Shown here in pieces: positions 35,230 to 45,662 of a stretch of DNA of 64,000 nucleotides. This DNA is from Paguma larvata (Eukaryota; Chordata; Mammalia; Carnivora; Viverridae). Within the stretch, counting starts at the first letter, position 1, and each line of letters begins with the position of its first letter. The translations under genes were made by a program, and so were the position numbers. The stretch is taken from NCBI GenBank assembly GCA_030068075.1, contig CM057825.1:77515123-77579122 (forward strand), read 5' to 3'. The notes below the pieces were generated by a model. The model was not told where the DNA came from and did not search any database. It was given only the letters and a program-made list of their open reading frames with translations.

Positions 35230-35483
35230 CATCTCAGCCATTTTGTTTAATTTTATTTTAAATTTATTTATTTATTTTGAGAGAGAGTGAGAGCAAGAGC
35301 ACGAGTGTGGAAGGAACAGAGAAAGAAGGAGAGAGAGAGATTCCCAAGCAGGCTCTGCACCATCAGCACAGTGCCTGATGCAGGGCCTGAACCCATGAAC
35401 TGTGAGATCATGACCTGAGCTAAAATCAAGTTAGTTGGACGCTTAACTGACTGAGCCACGCAGGCGCCCCATCTCAGCCATTT
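35230..35483 (-). mobile_element. Feliform SINE nested in the old L1, antisense
   Basis: 'aatttatttatttattttga', GA-rich part, 'caagcaggctctgcaccatc', 'cctgaacccatgaactgtga', and head 'gagccacgcaggcgcccc'. A perfect 14-bp target duplication catctcagccattt lies at 35230-35243 and 35470-35483, inside L1 sequence. Confidence 0.96.
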
Positions 35484-35684
35484 AAAGTATACAGTTCAGT
35501 AGTATTAAATATATCACATTGTTGTACAACCAATCTCCAGAAGCCTTTGCATCCTTTAAAACTGAAATTCCATGCCCACTAAACAACAGCTCCCGTTTCC
35601 CCTACTCTCAGCCTCTGGCAACCATATTCTACTCTCTGTCTTGACAAACTTGACTACTCTAGATAATTCATGTAAACGGAGTCA

Positions 35685-35889
35685 TACAGTAGTTTTTAAA
35701 AAATGTTTATTTTTTGAGAGGGGGGAGGGGGCAGAGAAAGAGGGGGACAGAGGATCCAAAGCAGGCTCCACGCTGACAGCAGCAAAGCCCAATGCAGGGC
35801 TTGAACTCACGAACCATGAGATCAGGACCTCAGCTGAAGTTGGAAGCTCAACTGACTGAGCCATCCAGGTACCCCTGTACAGTAGGTTT
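35685..35889 (-). mobile_element. Feliform SINE nested in the old L1, antisense, shortened
   Basis: 'aaaaaatgtttattttttgag', a short GA/G-rich part, 'caggctccacgctgacagca', 'gggcttgaactcacgaacca', and head 'gagccatccaggtacccc'. Target duplication tacagtag plus T-rich sequence at 35685 and 35878. It is the second SINE in the same L1 relic. Confidence 0.93.
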
Positions 35890-36355
35890 TGTTTTGTTTT
35901 GTTTTTTTTTTTTTTTGTGACTGGCGTATTTCACTTAGCATAAGACCTTCAAGTTTCATCCATGTTGTAGCCTATGTTGAAAATTTCCTCTTCTTTAAGG
36001 CTGAGTAATATTCCACTTATGTGCATACCACGTTTTATTTATCCAGTCATCTTTGGTGTACACTTAGATTGCTTCTATATATTCTCTATTGTGAATAATA
36101 CTGCCATGAACATGGATGTACAAATATCTCTTTGAGACCATACTTTCAATTCTTTGGGGAATATAGCATATTTTCCAGCAATTGTGTGGTCACTCTGTTT
36201 TTAATGTTTTGAAAAACGACCATACCAACTTTTATAGAGCCTGTATAATTTTACAGTAGTATGCAAGAGTTCCAATTTCTTCACATTCTCACCAACACTT
36301 GTTATTTTTTGTTTTTTTATTTCTTTTATATAGCAACCATTCTAATGGGTGTTAG

Positions 36356-37534
36356 GTGCTGGCAAAAGCCTTTATTGAAATAATGTCTTCCTGCATTTAA
36401 AATTACTCTTCTGCAGTTGTTTGTAACAAATAGGTAAGGTGAACAACAGTCACAGACAAACTCGTTACACCGTTGCAAGCCACCAGTCTTTAAAACCTCT
36501 AGTTTACATAGTTTCTATTGAAAACTTCATGTCAGTTATCTGCTACGTAATAATTGGGCAAAGAATCAGGGGCCTAAATGAGCCTAAAGATGGTATTCCA
36601 TTTTTACTCAAGTTAGGGCCTCAATGAATTGGTGAATTGTAGCAGACAAATGGATTGGAGGTCAGAGTAGAAACATTAAGCTCTAATATTTCTTCCAAAT
36701 TTAATAGATCATCTTCATGGAGGTGAAAGCTGTAGCATGTTCTTCCAGGCTGTTTCAGAAATTATGTCTTTATAGGACCAAGAGGCCAGAACTTCCCCCA
36801 AACCCTGAAAAACACTTGATATGCTGAATCAATTAAAGAAGCACATCAGCAAGGTTCCGTGATCACCATGCTGTAAGACAGATTTCTTGTGTAAAATTTC
36901 TTGTATAGAATATGTGTCTTTTGAATTTTGGAGATTGTAGACATCTAAAGAGGGATATAAAAAGCCCAGCACTGGCTTTTATTTGTTTCAGGACTGTTTT
37001 AGCATGCTAAAAAGTTTTTTTAATCCAAAAATTCATCATTATTTGTAAAGATTTTTAGCTATTCCTGGAGTCGTAGATTGTATTTTAGAGAGATGAGTCA
37101 GGAGAAGGGAAGACAGTCTTGCTCCAGCTGGTCCGTAATCAGGCCTATTGTCCCCTTCTAGGCAATGGGGAGGCTGGTGCAGGTGTGCACAAAGCGCCTT
37201 TACCTGCCTTCACCCCTGCCGGGAGGGGCATCCCTTTACTGCCTCCGAAGGCTATGATATGCATCCTTCTTTCCAAGCATGGTGCTCTCTACTGTTTGGC
37301 CTCCTACTTTGATGGCTTCATGACCTCAATTAAGATTGGAAAGCCATTAAAGTTTACCTGGGGGAACTCTGACTTCTGGTGGCTGTGTTTCTGAGCAATT
37401 TTCCAAGGAAAAACCCAGTTTAAAAAATGTGAACATAGTGAAAGATATCAAATAGCAAATAGCTTACAGGCAACTATGAAAATTAATAAGCTTCGTTTTT
37501 CTTATTTCTCCGTTCAGGTTGGAAAGAAACTTCA
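36356..37534. other. Non-coding sequence, nothing recognised
   Basis: No gene or repeat assigned. Confidence 0.45.
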
Positions 37535-37680
37535 ATATAGATTTTTAAAAGACATTTGTATTTGGGATGTTTCAAACTTATACAGCAGTATAATGGGCTT
37601 TCATGTACCCACCACCCAGCTTCAACACCTGTCAACATCTACCATTCTTATTTTATCTATACTTCCTTCGCGTCCTGCCG
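37535..37680 (-). mobile_element. Old LINE 3'-end fragment, antisense
   Basis: 'acagcagtataatgggctttcatgtacccaccacccagcttcaacacctgtcaacatctaccattcttattttatctat' (seen in pieces) has the order I know from antisense old L1M/HAL1-type 3' ends: 'tataatg', 'catgtacccaccacccagc', 'ttcaacacctgtcaaca'. Confidence 0.6.
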
Positions 37681-37896
37681 CCAACTCAGTAGTTTTGACA
37701 AATGGATACAAGGGACATAGGTTTTTCAAAAAACTTTGTTCAATGAAGCGTTGACAATGGCCATTGTGGTTGGAGATGAAGACTGATCTGCATTTTATCT
37801 TAGCATGGTTATCTAAAACATGTGAAAACTGTTTCATGTGTTAACAATTCAGATTGAAAATAAAACGATTTATCTCACAGTAGCAACAGGCCTCTC

Positions 37897-38020
37897 TGCA
37901 CTCATGCAGTTAATATTTAGTGAGAGCCTACTATGTTCCAAGTAGTTTTCTAGACACTGGGAAGACAGTAGTGAATAAAACCAACAGAAACTCTTGCCCT
38001 AATGGGACTTATTTTCAGGT
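37897..38020 (-). mobile_element. L2 3'-end relic, antisense
   Basis: 'ttaatatttagtgagagcctactatgttccaagtagttttctagacactggga' then 'cagtagtgaataaaacc' and 'ctcttgccctaatggga' follow the antisense L2 3' end (aaatatttattgagcgcctactatgtgccaggc...ctggggatacag). Confidence 0.6.
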
Positions 38021-38023
38021 AAG

Positions 38024-38052
38024 TGTGTGTGTATGTGTGTTCGTGTGTTTGA
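38024..38052. repeat. Imperfect (TG)n microsatellite
   Basis: gtgtgtgtgtatgtgtgttcgtgtgt. Confidence 0.75.
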
Positions 38053-38439
38053 AGTATTAAACAGGGGAATTAGAAAGAATCTATGGGAAGATGCTATCTA
38101 TGTGGAAACATGATGACTGTCACTGTATAGTCAGAGGGAACAGCGAGCACAAAAGCCCAGAGATGGGCAGGGGCCTTGTTTGTTCTAAGAACAGTAAGAA
38201 GGCCAGGATGGCAGAAAGGGTGAAGGAGAGGGTAAATGAGGGAGAAGGAACTAGGAGATGAGGTCTGAGAGGTAAGAGAAGGGCTGACAGATAGTTTAGG
38301 GACACTGAAAGGACTCAGGCTTTCCTAGGGAAGTTGAGCATGATCGGAGGTATAGTTGGCTAATGGAATAAGATTGAGGAGCAAGCAGTGATCTGATTAA
38401 GACAAATGAGACTAAGGTGAAGGCAGTCTATAGTTTTCT
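38053..38439. other. Non-coding purine-rich sequence
   Basis: The + strand is rich in G and A (ggagaaggaactaggagatg). No coding signature. Confidence 0.4.
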
Positions 38440-39090
38440 CAAAGCTGTATTTCCTGCAGTAATTTGGAAAGTACCAAGATTTTGTTCCCCAAATCTATTG
38501 GGTTGCTGATATCCTGGGCTCGTTTATTTTTCCACCAAGTTGTTTTATTCAGGCCTTTTAGTCCAACTGGGTTGTTTTTAATATCCTCTCGTTTGCAAGG
38601 TCTGCCTGATAGACCTTTCAATGAACCAGGTTTCCTTAAACAAACCTAATTCCCTAATCCTGCTTCTTATTGATGGCTAACATTCGCCCAGGATCTTTGG
38701 TACAGGCTTGATAATGGAGTTATTTAGCTTGTCCTTTTTCTCGCAGAGCCCCGGGAAACTATCTGCTGCTCTGAGTGACTGTGTAGGTCACTCAGATGCA
38801 TCATGCTGTATGTTGATGTGGGGCCATATTTATTGTATCACTACTTTCATAGGCAAAATTTCTTTGGGAGATTTCAGACATAACTTTAAGTGTGTGTGAT
38901 GTGCTTTTTCACTACCTTTTCAAAAAAGAAATCAGAATTGGAAAACAATTGCCTTGCTTCTCATCAAATACTAATGTAAAGCAATTATTGATTTCTTCAG
39001 CTGTGTGCGTTTTTACGTGGTGGTTCAATATTGTCTTGGGGCTAACGCATTTCCTTTCAGGGGTGGCCGGGTCCATTTATTATACTAAGT
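38440..39090. other. Repeat-free block, candidate conserved element
   Basis: About 650 bp with no trace of a repeat, in a window crowded with them. It contains several homeodomain-type words (cctaatcc, cttattgatgg, caattattgatt, ttattta) and an ordinary base mix. This fits a developmental enhancer but needs a species comparison. Confidence 0.3.
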
Positions 39091-40759
39091 GAAGTCACAC
39101 CAAGAGGGATGCAGGAGAGGCTTATTATGAGTCATAATTTTCAATCACTCACATCCATATTTCAAATTCAATTTGAGCTGGTATAAATGGGAAGTCATGG
39201 TATATGATTAAATTTAAAAGGGGAAGAAGATTGGATATCCATCTGTGAGAGTCAATTGGATATCAGAAGAATGTGGAGGCAAAATTATTCTTAGTAGCTT
39301 GCATAAAACATGCTTAGCAGGTTTTATATGTTTGCTTATAATATCAATTTTGGGGAGGTTATTTACCTAGAAGTTCGACTGACTGACTACCTAGTATAAA
39401 CCCATGACCGTACTGTGTGATGGAAGGGACAAAAGATTTATAAGACATGGTTATTGCCTGTGAAGAATCTTAGAACAATAGAAGACACCTTTTATTGACT
39501 CACCAAATATCTTTTGAGCACTCACACTGTGGGGCCCTATGTGAAGAGGTAATGAAACCTACCTTTGTATGAAATATTTATAATTTTTCCTTTGTATCAA
39601 TTGTCTACATGCTCAGAGAAGCCCCAGCCAAATGAGAAGAGATATAACTGGCATTTTCATGACTGAATTACAGAATAATGCTTTTTAATAACACAAATAC
39701 TGGCTTCATGGGTCAGCAGCACAAAAGCAAACAGAAACAAAAGAGTCAACCTGATGTCTCTACCTTGGTTTTAAAATTAGCATTTCTGAGTGGATGAAAT
39801 GACCCCAAACCAAAGATAACTAATTATAGTCTGATTTGGTCTGATAGGTCTGTATTTCGACAGCATAACTTGGCCTCACGGGACTTTTCAAAAGGTAGCA
39901 GGAAAGGAGGATGATTAGAATAAAGAGGGCTATGACTTCTATTTGCCACAATGCAGCTATTGTTATTTTTTTTTTAACCAAACGAATCCCTGTCCCCCTG
40001 CTATTTTTAGCCTTTAAAAACAGTCACTGACTTTGATGTTCAAATTGTGGCTGAGCTGGCCTTCTTTCACTAGAAAAAGAAAAAATGGAGTTTTTCTTTC
40101 ATCTGTTCATTCACACATCCTCTCTTAATCATTATTCAGAGAAATTGCTCATGTCACTCTTGGCTCTTGGCTGACTCATCAGCCTGCTAGTAACCAGTAC
40201 TGTGACTCTGAGCAGCCTGCCCACTGCCTCCCAAGGGTTGTAAAGATGGTCTCCTAGCCTGCAGCACAGATGTAATAGAGACTCACACAGCTGAAGGTTC
40301 CAGCATTCATGAGTGGAGAAAAAGAGAAAAAGAGAAAACGCAGGTCACTGTGGATTTGCTGATAAACTGAGGAACATGCAGAGCCTCCTTGTTTAATCCA
40401 CTCTGCCAAGTGAGCTTGGAATCCTCTCCTGCACTGAATGATAAAGAGCCTTATATAGAGAGCTGTGGTCAGCACCTCATTAGAAATAGGAAAGCCCAAT
40501 GCCTGGATCAACAGCGTGGTACTGTATTTAGCTCATGGGAGAGAGAAAATAGTTCCTTTGTCTCTGTACTTTCTTCTTTGCGCTTTATCCTCATTTAACT
40601 TTTTGTAGAGGATTTTCTACAAAAAAACCATATGATTTTTAATATAAATATAAATAATTTATATAGGATATAAATCATAAAGTATACATTTTAATATCTT
40701 ACATAAAATAAAATGTTTTTATTTTTATATAAAAATAAGATGTATTAGATTTTTTTGTT
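39091..40759. other. Non-coding sequence, nothing recognised
   Basis: No gene assigned. A weak L2-like word series lies at about 39490-39560. AT-rich simple sequence lies at 40630-40740. Confidence 0.45.
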
Positions 40760-41290
40760 CATTGCAAAAAGTAATATATCTTTATAGATAATTAAGTAGA
40801 TACAGAAAAGTAGAAGTCTTGTCCCACCACATAGAGAAACCAACGTGCACAGGTTTCACATTTTGCCTGAGCTGAGTTTTAGCTTACTTGATATAGTTTG
40901 ATCATATTGCATTTTCACTTAACATAAAAATTTTTTCTCTTTTCTTTGGCAAGAGTGTTTCACTTTTCTTTTTGGGCTATATTCTTTTTGGGAAAAGTAA
41001 TTTATTTAGTGGTTCTGCTATTAGTGTTCTATTCTTTCCATTTGTTTATTGTAGGCAGTCAATCCCTAAACAACATCTTTGTGAGTGATGTTGTTTCCCT
41101 TATTTAAAAATATTTCCTGAAGATAGACTTTTTGGAATTGGATAGTTTTTTTGTTTTGAATTGATCGGTAGGGATCAAAGTTTTTTTTTTTAATTAATAT
41201 ACTTTTAACATTTCTAAGGTTCTTGATACAGTCGTTTTCCAGAAATACTATATCAATTTGCACTCCCACCAGCAATATGAGAGAACACTC
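40760..41290 (-). mobile_element. Old L1 (L1M) 3' fragment, antisense
   Basis: 'attgcaaaaagtaatatatc', 'catattgcattttcacttaac', 'gttttccagaaatactatatc' and 'tttgcactcccaccagcaatatgag' are in the antisense order of the ORF2 end and 3'UTR of old L1 elements. Many mutations and gaps. Confidence 0.6.
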
Positions 41291-41456
41291 AGTGAAAGTT
41301 TGACAGAGGTATGTTTCAATCTGCCCATGCTTATGATTTTGGATAAGAAATCTTCAGAGGAGAAGATGGAAGAATGGCTCTGATTTTGTTCACTCGGTTC
41401 TGAATTTTGTTTTCCTGACTCCCCCTCTCCCTCTGCCCTCACCAGTCTTTATCTGT

Positions 41457-41665
41457 CTTGTATTTTTGTCTTATTTGAGAAAGAGAGAGCAGAGAGGAAG
41501 AGAGAAAGAGAGAGAGAAAGAGACAGAGAATCTTAAGCAGGGTCCACCCTCACCATGGAGCCTGACATGGTGCTCGATCACTTGACCCTGGAATCGTGAC
41601 TGAGCCTAAATCAAGAGTTAGATGCTCAACTGACTGAGCCACCCAGGTGCCACCTCTTGCATTTT
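41457..41665 (-). mobile_element. Feliform SINE, antisense, diverged
   Basis: 'ttatttgagaaagagagag', GA-rich part, 'gcagggtccaccctcaccat', 'gagcctgacatggtgctcga', and head 'gagccacccaggtgccacc'. Flanks tcttgtatttt (41457-41467) and tcttgcatttt (41655-41665) are an 11-bp target duplication with one mismatch. Confidence 0.93.
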
Positions 41666-41820
41666 ATACCTGGTGGCCTTGGATTTATTTCTGCACATCA
41701 GACCTATTCTTTGGCTCTGCTACAGACGTTCTACTCACTTAGGCTTTGTAGTTAGCATGAATTGGATTCTTTATCAATGACATTTTGCTACTGTTCTTCC
41801 TCCTAATTGTTTATTTTAAA

Positions 41821-42049
41821 AATTACAGGGGCACCTGAGTGGCGCAGATGGTTAAATGTCCGACTTTGGCTCAGGTCATAATTTCACATCTTCTGGATTT
41901 GAGCCCCGCATCAGGCTCTGTGCAGACAGCTCAAAACCTGGAGCTTGCTTCAGATTCTGTGTCTCCCTTTCTCTCTGTCCCTCCCCGCTTTACATTCTGT
42001 CTCTTTCTCTCAAAAATAAATAAATAAAAAAATTTTTTTAATTACAAAG
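41821..42049 (+). mobile_element. Feliform SINE, sense, first of a tandem pair
   Basis: 'ggggcacctgagtggcgcag', 'ggctctgtgcagacagctca', CT-rich part and tail (AAAT)n, body about 41829-42039. The target duplication is aattacag at 41821 and aattacaaag at 42040. The second SINE sits directly in this right-hand repeat. Confidence 0.95.
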
Positions 42050-42265
42050 TGGAAGGGGGGTGCCCGGGTGGCTCAGTTGGTTAAGCATCTGTCTTAGGCT
42101 TAGGTCATGATCTCACGGTTTATGAGTTCAATCCCTGCATCAGCTTTCTGTTGTCAGCACAGAGTCTGCTTCAGGTCCTCTGTCCCGTCGTCACTCTGCC
42201 CCTCCCCCACTCATGCTTGGTCTCTCTCAAAAATAAACATAAAAAAAATAAAAATTACAAAGTGG
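42040..42265 (+). mobile_element. Feliform SINE, sense, second of a tandem pair
   Basis: 'ggtgcccgggtggctcagtt', 'ggttaagcatctgtctt', a shortened body, 'ctctcaaaaataaacataaa'. The perfect 13-bp target duplication aattacaaagtgg lies at 42040-42052 and 42253-42265. Its left copy is the right target repeat of the preceding SINE, so it landed at the same site later. Confidence 0.96.
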
Positions 42266-43189
42266 GTCTGAGGCAAATAGAATACAACATGAAACAATGG
42301 AATAACTCAATCCATGTTGTATTTAGAGAAGTATGCAAAAAGGTTCATGATTGTAGGAATTTGACTCTTATCTCAAACTTACGTTAATATGCAGAAAACT
42401 CCTTACTTTGAAGTGTGACATGAATACACTGTGCAGGCTAGTGGAAAACACTTGGCTCAATAAAGAATTGTCTAGGGCAATGATCTTAATGTCTAAATCT
42501 CCATAGAAGAGGAAGTAAACAAGTATATTCGTAAAGAATTCTGATTGTTCCAAAGGCAGCTTGGGTCAGATTTTGTCATGGTTTACATGGCATCAAGAAA
42601 ATTCAAACCACTTTTTGGAATCATGGATGATGCCTATTTAATAAATTGGATTCAAGCAGCATCCGGAACAGCCCTATCTATGTTCTTATGAGTGGTAGTT
42701 ATTTGTGGTTCACACCAGGGGTAACTGAGAAGCATCCAGTGCAGGAGTGTGTATGTGTTTGCATGAAACCAAACACAGGGTGTTTTGTCTTGATTTTGAC
42801 TATCGCCTATTTAATATGTTTCTCTAGGACAGTTGGACAAAGTGAGAAATGACAAAAGATACAAAGAGGAGAAATGTATTTTGTTAGAATAATTGGTCAA
42901 TGCAATATATATATTGAAAAGGCCTCTTCGCTATTTTTAAATCAAGAAATATACAGTGTGGCCATCACCCTCTTATATATCTTCTAATAAGGTTCTCCAC
43001 TAATGATGATTTATATAATGAAATATGCAAACTTCAGGAATCAACACTATTGAAACTAGATGGAAAAAAGGTCTTTTTAAAAATGAAAATGTACCAATTT
43101 AGACAAGAAACAGATATTAATGGGCTGTGTGAAAACTTCCATTGTGAAATTTAATGAAAAAGTAATACATTTTCTAATTTTCTTCTTCC
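42266..43189. other. Non-coding sequence, nothing recognised
   Basis: AT-rich, no feature assigned. Confidence 0.45.
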
Positions 43190-43378
43190 ATGTTTTTATT
43201 AAATTCCATTTGGCTAACATACAGTGTATTAATAGTTTCAGGAGTAGAATTTAGTGATTCATCATATACAACACCCAGTGCTCTTGGCAACAAGTGCATT
43301 CCTTAATATTCATCACCCATTTAGCTCATTGCCCTGCCCACCTCCCCTCCAGCAACCCTCCATGTAACTTTATAGCTG

Positions 43379-43684
43379 AGTGTCTGTTTTCTTTTTCTTT
43401 TTCTTTTCTTTTCTTTTCTTTTCTTTTCTTTTCTTTTCTTTTCTTTTCTTTTCTTTTCTTTTCTTTTCTTTTCTTTATTTTTGAGAGACAGAGAGAGACA
43501 GATCATGAGCAGGGGAGGGGCAGAGAGAGAGGGAGACACAGAATCCGAAGCAGGCTCCAGGCTCCTGGCTGTCAGCACAGAGCCTGATGCGGGGCTCAAA
43601 CCCACGAACTGTGAGATCATGACCTGAGCCGAAGTCAGATGCTAACCGACTGAGCCACCCAGGCGCCCCAAGTGTCTGTTTTCT
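43379..43684 (-). mobile_element. Feliform SINE nested in L1, antisense, with expanded tail
   Basis: The body (about 43480-43670) is well preserved: 'gagaccgagcctgatgcgg' region, 'cccacgaactgtgagatcat' and head 'gagccacccaggcgcccc'. Its A tail has become an AAAAG (TTTTC on +) array. A perfect 14-bp target duplication agtgtctgttttct lies at 43379-43392 and 43671-43684. Confidence 0.96.
43393..43478. repeat. (TTTTC)n pentanucleotide microsatellite
   Basis: About sixteen units, at first irregular (tttttc), then regular ttttc. It lies between the left target repeat and the SINE body, so it derives from the SINE's poly-A tail. Confidence 0.95.
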
Positions 43685-43869
43685 AGTTTGTCTCTCCCCC
43701 CACCCTGCCCTGCCATGTTCATCTGTTTTGTTTCTTAAATTCCACATATGAGTGAAATCAAGTGATAATTGTCTTCTCTGACTTATTTAGCTTAGCATAA
43801 TACTCTGCAGCTCCATCCAATTTGTTGCAAATAGCAAGATTTCACTCTTTTTTATGGCTGAGTAATATT

Positions 43870-43871
<2 letters not shown>

Positions 43872-43903
<32 letters not shown>

Positions 43904-43928
43904 TGTGCATGTGTGTGTGTGTCTGTGT
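43872..43928. repeat. (TG)n microsatellite in L1
   Basis: About fifteen TG units, then interrupted tctgtgcatgtgtg sequence. It sits where L1 normally reads 'tccattgtgtatatat', so it grew from an L1-internal seed. Confidence 0.92.
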
Positions 43929-44085
43929 ACACCACAACTTCTTTATCCATTCATCAGTCGACGGACATTTGGGCTCTTTCCATAATTTGGTTATTGTTGA
44001 TAATGCTTCTGTAAACATCATGGTGCATGTGTGTCTTTGAATCAGTATTTTTGTATACTTCGGGTAAATAGTTAGCAGTGCAAAC

Positions 44086-45174
44086 AAAGCATTTCGATCT
44101 ATATCACTTCCCACACCATAGAACTTGGCAGTAGATAGTTTTGTGTTACAACCTTTGTCAACCATGAACCAACTTCAGTATTTTCTTCCAGTTTTGAAAA
44201 TTGTAGATTCTAAGTTCATATCCAGATAAAACACAAATGTTCCTTGCAGTCTGATGTATCTAGATAGGTCCTGTCATTATTGAAAATGCATGGCTTTAAA
44301 GTGGGAAAATTAGGAAATTTCCTAATTTCAAACAGCTGTTTTATTCATGGCAGCATCTCAATGCCAGACAATTGCAGGTTTGCTTATTATAGGCAGAGAC
44401 TCTGTAATTTATAGCTCTCTAAAGAAGCATATAATGTATATTGTATTTGATATATTACACAGAATTACATTTGCTGATTCAAATGAAAGTTTGAACACTA
44501 CAGATTCAGAAGTGATTTCTACCACTGATGAAAATATTGAAAACAAAAGTTAGTAATCACAGCAAAACATTCTATTAGACCTAGATTGTCTTCCTGAGTG
44601 TTTTACTATTTATGTTGTGTTGGTAAATAAATGTACACTGGAGTAATAGGTTGTTTGCAAAGCATGTTGCAAATATAGGTCCATGTTGCAAATATAGGTA
44701 CTACTTTGGAAAATATTCCAAAGTTAAATAACATAATTGAGATGGTTAAATGTATATGATATAAAGTATTTATTTGAAATGTTAGCATTTTCTTCCTAAA
44801 TCTCAAGGCATGCTTCATTTAGAATATAGCAAACTTAATTTTCTACATAGATGGAGAGGAATATTAGCATAAATAATTTTTAAATGCACGTAATCTAAAA
44901 TAGTTTTACTTGACTTTGGAAAGTAGTATGTAATTTTTGTTTTGGTTGCAGATACATTCTTGTAATTGTGGTGTTTAAAAATCAATATTAAATTTAGGTT
45001 TAATTCAAGGAGCATTCACTGACTGATAGGAGAATATTTTAGTGTTTCCCTAAAATGAACTTGGTTCTGTTAGGTTGCCTTTTCAAAAAACATCAGGCAC
45101 ATTTCTTCCACAGTGTCTATGTTTATTTTTACCTATATACAGAGATGAGTTTATATAACAGATGAACCTACGTT
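44086..45174. other. Non-coding AT-rich sequence
   Basis: No gene assigned. A small direct repeat 'catgttgcaaatatagg' occurs twice near 44663-44698. Confidence 0.45.
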
Positions 45175-45372
45175 TAAATGGTAGTCCCACCAATTACTAG
45201 CTGGTATAGGTCTGAGAAATTTTTTAAATGCTTTTACACAATTCCAGTTTCTTCATCTGAAAATGGTGGTAATAATGCTGACATTTCTGGGTTGTTGCAA
45301 GAATGGAATAAAATAACATGCTTAGCATATCTGTGTGGTCTAGAGAAAGTGCTCAGAAATTGCAAGTTATTG
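45175..45372 (+). mobile_element. MIR, sense
   Basis: 'ccaccaattactagctggtat', 'ccagtttcttcatctgaaaatggtggtaataatgctgac' (in pieces), 'gggttgttgcaagaatggaa' and 'aaagtgctcagaaattgcaag' follow the MIR order. Confidence 0.8.
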
Positions 45373-45468
45373 TTGAGAGATGTTTGACAAATGTCAGTTT
45401 TCTTCCCTTCCCTCCTTTCCTCTCTTTAATTCTGCTTCTGTAAATTCTGTGGATTTTTAAACCCACTT

Positions 45469-45484
45469 TAAATTCAGTCTTTTT
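45469..45484. repeat. Target-site duplication, left copy, of the full-length L1
   Basis: taaattcagtcttttt, identical to 52039-52054. The insertion point on + reads TTTT followed by AA in the right copy, the preferred L1 endonuclease target. Confidence 0.95.
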
Positions 45485-45509
45485 TGTTTTTTTTTTTGTT
45501 TTTTTTTTT
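45485..45509 (-). other. L1 poly-A tail
   Basis: T-rich on + with two interrupting G. It joins directly to the left target duplication. The AATAAA signal (TTTATT on + at 45521-45526) lies about 12 bases upstream of the tail. Confidence 0.92.
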
Positions 45510-45662
45510 CATTATAATAGTTTATTTTCAAATTGGTTTACATATAACACCCAGTGTTCATCCCAACACGTGCCCTCTTTAATATCCGTCACCCCCTCTC
45601 CCCCCTCCCTCACCTTCCTCACCTCCCTCACCCTCAGATTGTTCTTAGTCTTTGAGAGTCTC
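45510..45662 (-). other. L1 3'UTR with G-rich polypurine tract
   Basis: On the minus strand 45636-45588 is a run of GGGTGAGGGAGG-type units followed by GGGGGGAG, a polypurine tract typical of mammalian L1 3'UTRs with the spacing needed for G-quadruplexes. The polyadenylation signal AATAAA follows at 45526-45521. This copy has more GGTGAGG units than the second L1 (58361-58399). Confidence 0.85.

Larger units (their letters stand above)
35185..36355 (-). mobile_element. Old L1 (L1M) 3' part, antisense, split by two SINEs
   Basis: Three pieces (about 35185-35243, 35484-35684, 35891-36355) read in order as one antisense L1 3' part: 'attgtggtaaaatatatgtaa', 'acagttcagtagtattaaatatatcacattgttgtacaaccaatc' (in pieces), 'ggcgtatttcacttagcataa', 'catccatgttgtagcctatg', 'ggctgagtaatattccac' and 'ttctcaccaacacttgtta'. 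These correspond to the L1 ORF2 C-terminal region and 3'UTR. The reading frame is lost. Confidence 0.85.
43190..44085 (-). mobile_element. Carnivore L1 3' part, antisense, 5'-truncated
   Basis: 'ttaaattccatttggctaacatac', 'ttcaggagtagaatttagtga', 'aacacccagtgctcttgg', 'ttcttaaattccacatatgag', 'ttatggctgagtaatattcc' and 'catcagtcgacggacatttgg' (read in pieces) give the antisense 3'UTR and ORF2 end of a carnivore L1 older than the two long copies. A SINE and a (TG)n run interrupt it. Similarity ends near 44085. Confidence 0.88.

Noticed and set aside
43294..43620. Frames with repeated FSF/KKRKE residues on both strands
   Set aside because: They are translations of the (TTTTC)n microsatellite and of SINE sequence.
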